NCBI GenBank assembly: GCA_963699345.1
Contig: CAVOTL010000003.1
Coordinates: forward strand, 62,001-126,000
Direction: 5' to 3'
Length of the DNA: 64,000 nucleotides
Origin: Bog-756 sp963699345
GTDB lineage: Bacteria > Actinomycetota > Acidimicrobiia > Acidimicrobiales > RAAP-2
Shown here piece after piece: positions 1 through 8,400 of this stretch (position 1 is its first letter; each line of letters begins with the position of its first letter). A program made the position numbers and the translations under genes. A model generated the notes under the pieces. It ran no database searches, was not told where the DNA came from, and saw only the letters and a program-made list of their open reading frames with translations.

Positions 1-227
1 GGTGTCGCCCCCGAACCGCTCGACGGGGCGACGGTCGCCGTATAGGTGACGGCCTGTCCGAGGGTGGAGCCGGTCGGTGCCGACGATGCGATCGTGGTCG
101 TCGACGAGGTGGAACCGGAGGCACCGGCGACGGCCGGCAGGGCGACCAGCGACGTGATCGAGCCGACGAGCAGCGTGACGGCCAGGGCCGCCGTGCACAC
201 GCTTCGTCTCGATTGGCCGATCGCCAT
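1..227 (-). CDS. Secreted Ig-like repeat protein, N-terminal part only
   Basis: The gene runs off the window start; 75 codons are visible. The ATG at 225-227 is preceded by a good ribosome binding site (GGGAG in GGGAGATCCAG). The product begins MAIGQSRRS, then has a hydrophobic stretch of about 25 residues and an Ala-x-Ala-like cleavage region (PAVAGA), so it is a likely exported protein. After a Ser/Thr-rich linker it enters a stretch reading GSTLGQAVTYTATVAPSSG, which resembles the opening strand of bacterial Ig-like (Big_3 type) repeats of cell-surface proteins. The function cannot be told from this fragment. It is divergent from the repeat protein that starts at 741. Confidence 0.6.
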   Translation of the reverse strand, partial: MAIGQSRRSVCTAALAVTLLVGSITSLVALPAVAGASGSTSSTTTIASSAPTGSTLGQAVTYTATVAPSSGSGAT

Positions 228-740
228 CTGGATCTCCCGCTGTCGTCGCCTACCCATCCGTGGGAGGGTCGCGTCGTCCGGAGGCGATGACCCGTGGAGC
301 GTGGGGCACGGTGCCGACCTGGCGCGGCTCCGTGGTTCGGTCCCGTTCCGATCGTCCTCCGACTTCGTGGTGGGGAGCTTTCCAGACGCACGGTGGTGTA
401 CCGGTGGATGGTCCGGCCGAGCGCAGATAGTGGGACCCCGTGGAACACAGGAACTCCGAAGCCGATCCTAGGTGCCGGCGGCCAAAGGCCGACCGCCGTC
501 GAGGCGCGGAGCTGACGGGATGCAACATTCCGGGACCGTCGTCGTACCGATCGGCGTCGCCACGCGCGGGACTCCTCCATCGCCCCGGCCACCGGGGCGC
601 GTCGGCCTCGATCCATGTCGAACTCCGCTGGCGATCCGCGTCGCCCGTTGTTGACACCGGGCCTTACCGCGGCGTTACCCGGCCGATCCATAATCGGTGC
701 CAGTCGGGCGCGGATCCCGGCACGAGGAATCGAGGCGACC
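228..740. other. Divergent intergenic region without a supported gene
   Basis: No reading frame here has a convincing ribosome binding site or protein-like composition; the open frames are GC-driven and Arg/Pro rich. It separates two divergent genes for secreted proteins and should hold both promoters. A TTGACA box at 651-656 could be a -35 element for the gene at 741, but no good -10 box follows at 17 bases (GTTACC at 674-679 is poor). A CATAAT at 689-694 lacks a matching -35. Confidence 0.4.
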
Positions 741-2126
741 ATGCGGGAAACCAGTGTCCATCCACAGCGGATTGCGCGCGCCAAGGGCGGCGGCCGACGG
801 GCGAGGCCGCGCCTGTGGCCGGCCGTCGGGCTCGTCCTCGTCGTCGTCGCGACCCTCGGCGCCTTCGGATCCACGGCCGGCGCCGTCACGCCACCCCACG
901 GACGACCTGTCGTCGCGACGCCGTACCACGTCGCCCACCTGGCGACCCGACCGGACAACGTCGGCCCCCTGAACAACGCCGAGGTGGCCTACTCCGACAG
1001 TTCGAGCTTCGTCCCGCTCTCGTCCCCCGGGACGGTCTCCGTCGATGCCAGCGCAAGCACCATCAACGGTCAGCTGGTGATCCTCTTCGGATCGGGTGAC
1101 AGCCTCTTCTTCAACCCGTATCCACAGGCCACCACAGCCGGCACGGTGTATTCGACGGCGAACTCGGTCATCACGGTCGACTTCGACGGAACCTTCTGCG
1201 GTACGGACGAGGACCTCGGCCAGGACTCGGCCCAGCTGTTGTTCGACCAGTACTCGCCACCGGACCCCGGGTTGACCGCCCCCAAGGCGTTCGCCCTGCA
1301 GTTCAACTGCGACGACCCCGACTTCAACATCTCGGGCACCCTGGCCTTCAACATCCTGCCCACCACGCCGCACCAGGGCTACTACCAGTTCGACCAGTAC
1401 GGGGACACGTTCGGCTTCGGCAACGACTCCTACCTCACCTACCTCGGCAATCCCGGATTCCTGAACCTCAATGCGCCGATCGTCGGGATGGCGACCACCC
1501 CCGACGGGGACGGGTACTGGATGACGGGGGCCGACGGCGGGGTCTTCGCCTACGGGGACGCCGGGTTCTACGGATCGACCGGGAACATCCACCTCGTCCA
1601 GCCGATCGTCGGTATGGCGACGACGACGGACGGCAAGGGGTACTGGTTCGTCGCCGCCGACGGTGGGGTGTTCGCCTACGGGGACGCCGGGTTCTACGGT
1701 TCCATGGGCAACAAACACCTGAACCAGCCGATCGTGGGCATGGCGCCGACCGCCGACGGCAAGGGGTACTGGCTGGTGGCGGCCGACGGCGGGATCTTCT
1801 CCTTCGGGGACGCCGGGTTCTACGGCTCCGCCGGCAACATCCACCTGAACCAGCCGATCGTCGGGATGACGGCGACCCAGGACGGCAAGGGGTACTGGTT
1901 CGTGGCGTCGGACGGCGGGGTGTTCTCCTACGGCGACGCCCCCTTCTACGGGTCGGCCGGCAACCTCCAGCTCAACGAACCCGTCACCGGCATGCTCGCC
2001 AGCCCCGACGGCCGGGGTTACTGGCTGGTGGCCAGCGACGGCGGCCTGTTCGCCTACGGCGACGCTCAATTCGAGGGCAGTCTGGGTGGACAGGGGTTCA
2101 CCGACATCGTCGGCATGGTGCGCTGA
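741..2126 (+). CDS. Secreted protein with five GYW/DGGVF/YGDA beta-type repeats
   Basis: The ATG at 741 has a GAGG site seven bases upstream and a signal peptide (Arg-rich n-region to about residue 30, hydrophobic VGLVLVVVATLGAF, then STAGA). The protein is 461 residues. The middle part (about 45-240) has no family I recognise. From about residue 245 to the end there are five repeats of about 45 residues with the core GYW.....DGGVF.YGDA.FYGS and a linker of the PIVGMA type. From general knowledge such repeats are abundant in secreted proteins of Acidimicrobiia and probably form propeller-like or beta-solenoid blades. They are often joined to hydrolases, but no catalytic domain is recognised here. 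A strong hairpin follows the stop. A role in binding surface polymer is inference. Confidence 0.75.
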   Translation: MRETSVHPQRIARAKGGGRRARPRLWPAVGLVLVVVATLGAFGSTAGAVTPPHGRPVVATPYHVAHLATRPDNVGPLNNAEVAYSDSSSFVPLSSPGTVSVDASASTINGQLVILFGSGDSLFFNPYPQATTAGTVYSTANSVITVDFDGTFCGTDEDLGQDSAQLLFDQYSPPDPGLTAPKAFALQFNCDDPDFNISGTLAFNILPTTPHQGYYQFDQYGDTFGFGNDSYLTYLGNPGFLNLNAPIVGMATTPDGDGYWMTGADGGVFAYGDAGFYGSTGNIHLVQPIVGMATTTDGKGYWFVAADGGVFAYGDAGFYGSMGNKHLNQPIVGMAPTADGKGYWLVAADGGIFSFGDAGFYGSAGNIHLNQPIVGMTATQDGKGYWFVASDGGVFSYGDAPFYGSAGNLQLNEPVTGMLASPDGRGYWLVASDGGLFAYGDAQFEGSLGGQGFTDIVGMVR

Positions 2127-2146
2127 TCGGGCGGCGGGACCCATCG

Positions 2147-2191
2147 CGCGACGGAACGGGGAGGGTGACGAACCCTTCCCGTTCCGTCGCG
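2147..2191. terminator. Strong 20-bp hairpin after the repeat-protein gene
   Basis: Arms at 2147-2166 and 2172-2191 are complementary over 20 positions with one G-T pair, around the five-base loop GACGA. It starts 20 bases after the stop codon at 2126. No T tract follows on either strand, so it may be a U-less actinobacterial terminator or a transcript-end stabiliser. Confidence 0.7.
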
Positions 2192-2500
2192 TCGGCTCAC
2201 CGCCATCGGAGCACAGGCTGGCCACACCGGTGTATCGCGCGCGACCGCCTCCGCCACCGGTCGGCGCGACCCGCGACGACCGTCTGGAGGGCGGTCAGCA
2301 CCGCTAGCCTTCGGGGTGGAGGGAGGCGGTCACGCCCTCTCGATCATCGGCGGCCGGGTGGCGATCCCGCCCACGCGGCGAATGCGTTCGTGTCACGCCG
2401 AGGCACGAGGGGAGGACGGAGGGCGCCGTGCGCACAGTCACCCTCGGATGGAGCGCCGCACCCCCGCGGCTCACCGCGTCACCATGGTCGGCCATCCCTG
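2192..2500. other. Gene-free stretch before the PucR-type regulator
   Basis: The frame of the downstream regulator stays open back to 2165, but the upstream residues are Arg/His/Pro rich and look non-coding. I see no clear promoter or repeat. Confidence 0.35.
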
Positions 2501-4120
2501 ATGGCGGCGATCGGCGGAGCTCGGGCCACCCCGGCAGGAGACGACGACACCGCCGCGGATCTCCGTGCCGTGTCGTCGTCACTGCAGGAAGCCCTCACGA
2601 CGGCCATCTCGACCGGACGTGGCATCTCCGGCATCGCCACCGTGTTGCAGGATGCCCTCGGGGGGACGGTCGTGATCGAGGACGGTCTGCGCACGCGCAT
2701 CGCCTCGGTCGGCGCTCACGGCGAGCCGGCCACCGAACTGCCGACGGAGCGGCCACCGGGGGCCCCCCGACACGCCGTCGCCTTCCGCGTCGACGAGTGG
2801 CTGCTGGTCGAGGCGTGTCCGGCCAGCGAACTGTTGGGCACCATCGGACTCCTCGACGGGGCTCCGGACGCCACGGGCTCACCGGAATCGGCATTGGAGC
2901 TGGGGGCGATGGTGCTCGCCGCGGAGGTGTTCCGGCTGCACAGCGTCGCGTCGAACGAGCTCCGGGTGTGGGGCGACCTGGCCGCCGAGCTCCTCGACGA
3001 TCCCGACATCGAGCGGAGCCGATCCCATGCGACGGCACTCGGATACTCCATCGACCGTCCCCATCGCGCCCTGGTGATCGAACTGGTGGGTCCCGGCCGG
3101 CTGCCATCGAAGGAGACGATCCAGCGGGCCTTCCGCTCGGCGGGAGTCGACGGCACGCTGGCCACCACCCGTAAGTCCGGGATCGTGCTGTTCGTCGCCG
3201 ATGACGCGGACTGGGACGGCGTCGCGCGTGAGCTGAACGGCACCCGCCAGCTGAAGCTCCGAGTCGGCATCGGCGACTACCACGAGCCCGTCGGCCTCAA
3301 CCAGTCGGTCACCGAGGCGGTCCTGGCCCTGCGGCTGTCCGGGGCCCCGGTCTCCCGCTACGCGGACCTGGGGATCTGCCGGTTCCTGGCCTCGGATGCC
3401 GATGAGACGCGGCTGCGCTCCTTCGTCGACGACTGGGTGGGAGCGCTCGCCGCCTACGACGACACCCACGATGCCGACCTCGTCGGTACCCTCGGCGAGT
3501 GGCTGCGGGACCAGCGGTCCCTTCGCGCCGCGGCCGAACGACTCCACATCCATCCCAGCACTCTCAAGTACCGGTTGGGAAGAATCAGTCAGCTCACCGG
3601 GCGCGACCTCCACGATCCGGAGTCGCGCTTCAATCTGGACCTCGCCTGCCGCACCCGGGACACGCTCCTGGCCTTGGAGGCATCCGGGGAGCCCCTGACG
3701 TTCCCGAAGTCGATCTCCACGACCGGACGGCCCGGTGTCACCCACGGCGGTCACGCGCTGGTGGGGGTTGACCCGTCCACCGTCGAGGTGGCGGTCCTGG
3801 ACACCCAGGGCGTGCTGACGTGGGTCAACGACGCGTGGCGCTCGTTCTGCGAGGCCAACGGCGGAACCATCGACCGCTGTGGCGTCGGTACCTCGTATCC
3901 GGCGGCATGCGCTCGGGCCCAGGACGATCCGCAGTCCGGACTCGCCCTGTGGGCGGTGCAACTGGCCATCCGGGGCGAGCTACCGGCACCCGTGTGGCTC
4001 ACCCTGGCGTGCCACAGTCCCGACGTGTCCCGATGGTTCGAGATGACCGTCTCGTCCCGCCGGGACGATGGCGGTCGATGCTGCGGAGCGACCATCACCC
4101 TGGCTCCGACCGTCCGCTGA
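2501..4120 (+). CDS. PucR/CdaR-type transcriptional regulator with C-terminal PAS-like domain
   Basis: The product is 539 residues if the ATG at 2501 (MAAIGGARATPAG) is used. No strong ribosome binding site marks it, and the frame stays open upstream. Residues 1-300 resemble the sensory part of PucR-like regulators (GISGIATVLQDALGG..VVIEDG opening). Residues about 327-382 are the PucR C-terminal helix-turn-helix: a LGEWLRDQRSLRAAAERLHI stretch, then HPSTLKYRL and DPESRFNLDLA. An extra domain of about 115 residues follows (about 420-536) with PAS features (DTQGVLTWVNDAW, then WFEMTV). The PAS-like domain after the HTH is unusual for this family. The gene lies just upstream of the c-di-GMP cassette on the same strand and is a candidate regulator of it; that link is inference. 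The ligand is unknown. Confidence 0.75.
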   Translation: MAAIGGARATPAGDDDTAADLRAVSSSLQEALTTAISTGRGISGIATVLQDALGGTVVIEDGLRTRIASVGAHGEPATELPTERPPGAPRHAVAFRVDEWLLVEACPASELLGTIGLLDGAPDATGSPESALELGAMVLAAEVFRLHSVASNELRVWGDLAAELLDDPDIERSRSHATALGYSIDRPHRALVIELVGPGRLPSKETIQRAFRSAGVDGTLATTRKSGIVLFVADDADWDGVARELNGTRQLKLRVGIGDYHEPVGLNQSVTEAVLALRLSGAPVSRYADLGICRFLASDADETRLRSFVDDWVGALAAYDDTHDADLVGTLGEWLRDQRSLRAAAERLHIHPSTLKYRLGRISQLTGRDLHDPESRFNLDLACRTRDTLLALEASGEPLTFPKSISTTGRPGVTHGGHALVGVDPSTVEVAVLDTQGVLTWVNDAWRSFCEANGGTIDRCGVGTSYPAACARAQDDPQSGLALWAVQLAIRGELPAPVWLTLACHSPDVSRWFEMTVSSRRDDGGRCCGATITLAPTVR

Positions 4121-4189
4121 ACGCGCCGGGTCACCCGACCCTGTCCACATTGAGCAACTCACGAGTGCAAATTGGTGCAATTGGGCCGA

Positions 4190-4218
4190 TGCACCCACGG
4201 GTACGACCTTCGTAGGGT
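4190..4218 (+). promoter_or_regulatory. Candidate promoter of the c-di-GMP cassette
   Basis: TAGGGT at 4213-4218 fits the actinobacterial TANNNT -10 pattern, with a weak -35 (TGCACC, 4190-4195) 17 bases upstream. The predicted start is near 4225, which is the A of an ATG opening a 33-codon frame. Just upstream, near-direct repeats TGCAAATTGG and TGCAATTGGG (about 4167-4187) could be an operator. The surroundings are clearly less GC-rich than flanking genes. Confidence 0.3.
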
Positions 4219-4224
4219 TGCTAC

Positions 4225-4326
4225 ATGGCGAGAAATGTACGAGCCCGAACAGCCTCGGGAAGCCGACGTGGACCTCGGCCGGGGGCGATCCACCTCCGAA
4301 TGACGCTCGATGGCCGTACCTCGTGA
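4225..4326 (+). CDS. Possible leaderless 33-codon upstream ORF coupled to the HD-GYP gene
   Basis: An ATG at 4225 lies about seven bases after the candidate -10 box and opens a 33-codon frame starting MARNVRARTASG and ending with TGA at 4324-4326. That stop overlaps the GTG at 4323 as GTGA, the usual arrangement for translational coupling in this window. The peptide is Arg-rich with no recognised family. It may be a real leader peptide or only a chance frame. Its main value is support for GTG 4323 as the start of the next gene. Confidence 0.3.
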   Translation: MARNVRARTASGSRRGPRPGAIHLRMTLDGRTS

Positions 4327-4979
4327 GTGCGGCCCGGGACGCGGCGGATCCTCGCGCCGCCCTGATGGTCCGGCCGACACCGGTGGCGCTCCGATTCGGT
4401 GACCGGCTGCGTACCGCGCTGCAGTTCGGACCCCAGGCCGTGGACGACCTGGTCCGGACGTACGACCCCGGACTGGCCGACCACCATCGGCGGGTCGCCC
4501 GTGTCGCCGTGGCGATCGGCCAGAGGATCGGTCTGTCCCGGGACACCCTCACCGGCATCGAACTGGCGTCGTCGATCCATGACATCGGCGAGATCGGCGC
4601 CTCGGAGCGTCCCGACCGCCACCTCGCCGCGACAAGGGGCGGGTCGCTCGGGCATCCGGCCGCCGGCGCGTCGATCATCGACGGCATCCACTTCCCGTGG
4701 CCGCTCCGGGCCATGATCCTCCAGCACCATGAGCACCCGGACGGCACCGGGTACCCCAACGGCCTGCGGCGGGACGAGACCCTGCTGGTCAGCCGGGTCA
4801 TCACGGTCGCCGACGCGGCGGTGACCTTGGCCGAACAACGGCGACCACCCTGCGACGCATCGGACCGACTGCTCGACGGCCGGGGCACCACCTATGACCC
4901 CGACGTCGTCGACGCCTACCTCGCCGTACCCGCCACTGTCCTGGCGCCGGACGGTACCGCTCAGCCGCTGGCGCCATGA
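4323..4979 (+). CDS. HD-GYP domain phosphodiesterase (c-di-GMP degradation)
   Basis: The product is 218 residues from GTG 4323; ATG 4365 is an alternative. HD-GYP proteins hydrolyse cyclic di-GMP to pGpG or GMP with a di- or tri-metal site. Visible motifs in order are DHHRRVARVA, the HD pair in SSIHDIGEIG, GHPAAGASII, and the signature HHEHPDGTGYPNGL, followed by VITVADA. The family usually reads HDIGKI; here Lys is Glu, so the metal site keeps HD but a conserved neighbour differs. There is no receiver or other sensor domain. The stop overlaps the next gene's ATG (ATGA), so the enzyme is made together with a diguanylate cyclase/phosphodiesterase. I am sure of the fold; activity is inferred from the intact HD and GYP residues. 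Confidence 0.85.
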   Translation: MSAARDAADPRAALMVRPTPVALRFGDRLRTALQFGPQAVDDLVRTYDPGLADHHRRVARVAVAIGQRIGLSRDTLTGIELASSIHDIGEIGASERPDRHLAATRGGSLGHPAAGASIIDGIHFPWPLRAMILQHHEHPDGTGYPNGLRRDETLLVSRVITVADAAVTLAEQRRPPCDASDRLLDGRGTTYDPDVVDAYLAVPATVLAPDGTAQPLAP

Positions 4980-7318
4980 GCGTTCCGGCAGGGGCATCTG
5001 TCCCCCACCGGAGCATCTGGTGGGGACTCGGCGCCGTCGTGCTGGTCGGCGGGGTGTCGGTCAGCGTGCTCGGTGCCCGGGTCGTCGCCGGGCACGATGC
5101 CCAGCAGTCCGTGCAGGCTCAGGCTCCCGTATCGCTGGCCATCGCCTCAACCCTCCAGCTCGCCCTTCAGCACGAACAGGACCTCGACGTCGGGGCCGTG
5201 GGGTTCATGGCCGGCACGCCCGGGGCGTCGGCCACCCAATTCCGCCAGTGGGTCGCCTCCGTCCGGGCGTTCGAGCGGTACCCGGAGCTGGTCGGCATCG
5301 CCGAGGTGTCCCTGATCCCGGCGGCCGGCCTGCCGGCGTTCGCGGCACGCGACGCCGCCGACCCACCCGGTCCCCTGTCGGCCGGAGACACCCTCTCCGT
5401 CATCCCGGCCGGGGTGCGCCCCTTCTACTGCCTCGAGACGGGTTCGGTGACCCGCCCGGGGTCACCGATCGGACCGGCCGGGTTCGACTACTGCGCGTCG
5501 ACGCTCGGTCCGGCGCTGCTGACGGCGCGGGATACGGGCCAGGACGCCTATCTCCCCTACTACTCGGGCACCACCCGGAACCTGGCGATCGGCTCGGCGA
5601 TCTACTCCGGCGGGGCCCAACCGGCCACCGTCGCGGCCCGACGCGCCGCGTTCATCGGATGGACCGGATCCCAGATCTCCCCCCGTGTGCTCCTGGACGA
5701 GGCCCTGGTCGGCCACCCGAAGACGGCCATCGGGTTCCGATTCGGGACCGGACCCGGGGCGGCGACCTTCAGTGCCGGCCACGCGCCGGCCGGGTCGAGG
5801 ACGAGCACGGTCGACCTGCACAACGGATGGTACGTGCTCACCTCCAGCCAGATCACCAGCGGCAGTGTCCTGGACAACGACAACGCCGTGATCGTCCTGC
5901 TCGGAGGCCTCACCATCAGCCTGCTGATGGCGCTCCTCATCCTCACGTTGGGCACCGGCCGGGCACGTGCGATGTGGCTCATGCGGAAGCGGACCGCTCA
6001 GCTCGAGTTCCAGGCCTTCCACGACTCCCTCACCGGACTCCCCAACCGGGCGCTGATCCTCGACCGCCTCGAGCAGATGATGCTGCGGCTCCGACGCGAA
6101 CGCGCTCCCGTGTCCGCGCTCTTCCTGGATCTCGACAACTTCAAGGATGTCAACGACACCCTCGGCCACGCCGCCGGCGACCAACTCCTCGTCCTCGTGG
6201 CCAACCGGCTCACCAGCATCCTGCGGGAGGGCGACACCGTCGGACGCTTCGGCGGGGACGAGTTCGTCATCCTGGTCGACGGCGAATCGCTCTCGGCGGG
6301 ACCGGAGTTGGTGGCCCAACGGATCCTCGACGTCATGATGCCGCCGTTCGAGCTCGCCTCAGGTGACACCCCGGTGACGATCAGCGTGAGCATCGGCATC
6401 GCCGAGGGCCTCCGGGCCAAGCCCGAGGACCTGTTGCGTGATGCCGACATCGCCCTGCGCCGGGCCAAGGCGGCCGGAAAACGGCACTCCGTGGTGTTCG
6501 CCTCGCCCATGCAGGACGCGGTGGACGCCCGCCGCACCCTGGAACGGGACCTCCGCACTGCCGTGTCGGGCCGCCAGTTCTTCGTGGTGTACCAGCCGAC
6601 CGTCGACATCGGCACGGGCATCATCACCGGGGTCGAGGCCCTCCTGCGGTGGCGCCATCCCCAGCGTGGGGTGGTCGGGCCCGTCAACTTCGTGCCGGCG
6701 CTCGAATCGACCGGCCTCATCGTCCCGGTGGGGCGATGGGTCCTCGACGAGGCCTGCCGGCAGGGGGCCGCGTGGATGCAGGCCGGACATCACCTCTCGA
6801 TCTCGGTCAACATCTCGGCCAACCAACTCGACGGTGGGCACCTGGTCGATGACGTGCGGGCGTCGCTGGAGTCGAGCGGCTTCCGGGCGGACCTCCTCAT
6901 CCTCGAGCTCACCGAGACGATCCTGATGCGCGACGTCCGAGCCACAGTGGACCAGCTGCACCGGCTCAAGGCCACCGGGATCCGGATCTCCATCGACGAC
7001 TTCGGGACCGGCTACTCATCGCTCGCCTACCTCCGCAAGTTCCCGATCGACATCCTCAAGATCGACCAGAGCTTCGTGGCCGCCATCGCCGACACCCGGG
7101 AGTCGGCGGCCATCGTGCACACCCTCGTCCAGCTGGGCAAGGTGCTCGGCCTGGAGACGGTCGCCGAGGGGATCGAGACCATCGACCAGTGGTCCCGGTT
7201 GCGCGCCGAGGACGTCGACCGGGGACAGGGCTACCTCTTCGCGCGGCCCCTCGACGTCCCCGCGCTCGACCACATGCTGAGCGCCGAGTCCGAACGGTCG
7301 GTGACACCGGTCCCATGA
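4976..7318 (+). CDS. Membrane CHASE-GGDEF-EAL protein (c-di-GMP cyclase/phosphodiesterase)
   Basis: The product is 780 residues. The start ATG overlaps the upstream stop. There is an N-terminal membrane helix (about 14-38), an extracytoplasmic CHASE-like sensor (about 45-290, with PFYCLETGS and the region around YLPYYSG), a second helix (about 303-325), GGDEF (about 340-500) and EAL (about 515-765). The cyclase signature GGDEF is intact at 426-430, and the inhibitory I-site RxxD (REGD, 417-420) sits exactly five residues before it. The phosphodiesterase domain has EALLRW at 554-559 and DDFGTGYSSL at 674-683, so both domains look competent. Known proteins of this layout act as bifunctional, signal-switched enzymes; the CHASE ligand is unknown. 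The stop overlaps the next ATG. Confidence 0.92.
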   Translation: MSVPAGASVPHRSIWWGLGAVVLVGGVSVSVLGARVVAGHDAQQSVQAQAPVSLAIASTLQLALQHEQDLDVGAVGFMAGTPGASATQFRQWVASVRAFERYPELVGIAEVSLIPAAGLPAFAARDAADPPGPLSAGDTLSVIPAGVRPFYCLETGSVTRPGSPIGPAGFDYCASTLGPALLTARDTGQDAYLPYYSGTTRNLAIGSAIYSGGAQPATVAARRAAFIGWTGSQISPRVLLDEALVGHPKTAIGFRFGTGPGAATFSAGHAPAGSRTSTVDLHNGWYVLTSSQITSGSVLDNDNAVIVLLGGLTISLLMALLILTLGTGRARAMWLMRKRTAQLEFQAFHDSLTGLPNRALILDRLEQMMLRLRRERAPVSALFLDLDNFKDVNDTLGHAAGDQLLVLVANRLTSILREGDTVGRFGGDEFVILVDGESLSAGPELVAQRILDVMMPPFELASGDTPVTISVSIGIAEGLRAKPEDLLRDADIALRRAKAAGKRHSVVFASPMQDAVDARRTLERDLRTAVSGRQFFVVYQPTVDIGTGIITGVEALLRWRHPQRGVVGPVNFVPALESTGLIVPVGRWVLDEACRQGAAWMQAGHHLSISVNISANQLDGGHLVDDVRASLESSGFRADLLILELTETILMRDVRATVDQLHRLKATGIRISIDDFGTGYSSLAYLRKFPIDILKIDQSFVAAIADTRESAAIVHTLVQLGKVLGLETVAEGIETIDQWSRLRAEDVDRGQGYLFARPLDVPALDHMLSAESERSVTPVP

Positions 7319-8310
7319 GCCTGCACAGCCTCGTCGACCACTCCAAACTGCGACGCATCCTGGAGACCACGCGGCTCGTCGAGGGTGACTTCGAACTGGA
7401 GGTCCTGCTTCGCCACGTGGTCGCCGAGGCGTGTTCCATGACCGGCGCCCAGTACGGTGCGCTCGGCGTCCTCAACGCGGCCGGGGACGGGCTGGCCCAG
7501 TTCCTGACGGTCGGGCTGTCAGCCGCCGACGAGCAGCGGATCGGTTCCCGGCCGGTGGGCCTGGGTCTGCTCGGGTCCCTGATCCGCCACCCGGTGCCCG
7601 TGATGGTCGACAGCCTCGCCGACCATCCCGACCGTGCCGGCTTCCCTCCCCACCATCCACCGATGCGCTCGCTCGTGGGTGTGCCAGTCAAGGTCCGGGG
7701 GGAGGTCTACGGCAATCTCTACCTGACCGACAAGTTCGGCGGCCGACCCTTCGACCCGGAGGACCTGGACCTCGCCGAAGCGCTGGCCCTGGCGGCCGGC
7801 ATCGCCATCGAGAACGCCCGACTCCACGCCACGCTCGGTCTCGTCGCCGAACTGCGCAGCGACTCCCGCAAGGACCACCTGACCGGACTGGCGAACCGGC
7901 GCTCGTGGGACGAGCGCCTCGACGACGAACTGGAGCGGAGCGTCCGGACCGCCACCCCGGTGTCGGTCGCCCTCCTCGACCTGGACGGATTCAAGGCCGT
8001 GAACGACCGCGGAGGTCATCAGGCCGGGGACGCCCTCCTCCAGGAGTTCGCCCGTTCCTGGCAGCGGATCATGCGGGCCGGCGGGGATTTCGTGGCCCGC
8101 ATCGGAGGCGACGAGTTCGGCCTGCTGGCTCCAGGATCGACGGCCGCGGGGGTACGGAACATCGTCCGGCGGCATGCCCGTATGCAGCGGTGCGGACCGG
8201 CGTACTCGCTCGGCGTGGCCACCTGGGACAGATCGGAGACGGCGGGTCAGCTGGTCCACCGCGCCGATCTCTCCATGTACCGCTCCAAGGCCCGTAACCA
8301 CCGCTTCTGA
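7315..8310 (+). CDS. GAF-GGDEF diguanylate cyclase
   Basis: The product is 331 residues starting MSLHSLVDHSK at the ATG that overlaps the previous stop (ATGA). A GAF domain covers about 20-175 (ACSMTGAQYGALGVL, VPVKVRGEVYGNLYL, IAIENARLHATL), then GGDEF to the end (DHLTGLANRRSWDERL, DLDGFKAVND, ARIGGDEFGLL). The active-site GGDEF is intact. The position of the I-site reads AGGD rather than RxxD, so product inhibition may be lost, unlike the upstream cyclase. There are no membrane segments, so it is cytosolic. As third gene of the cassette it gives the operon a second cyclase beside two phosphodiesterase activities. Confidence 0.9.
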   Translation: MSLHSLVDHSKLRRILETTRLVEGDFELEVLLRHVVAEACSMTGAQYGALGVLNAAGDGLAQFLTVGLSAADEQRIGSRPVGLGLLGSLIRHPVPVMVDSLADHPDRAGFPPHHPPMRSLVGVPVKVRGEVYGNLYLTDKFGGRPFDPEDLDLAEALALAAGIAIENARLHATLGLVAELRSDSRKDHLTGLANRRSWDERLDDELERSVRTATPVSVALLDLDGFKAVNDRGGHQAGDALLQEFARSWQRIMRAGGDFVARIGGDEFGLLAPGSTAAGVRNIVRRHARMQRCGPAYSLGVATWDRSETAGQLVHRADLSMYRSKARNHRF

Positions 8311-8400
8311 TCCCGGAGGGGACGACCGGCGTTCGCTCCAGACCGGAGTGGACCGCTCGGGTTGGCCACCGTCACCTCGCGCCCGTGTGACACTGAGGGC

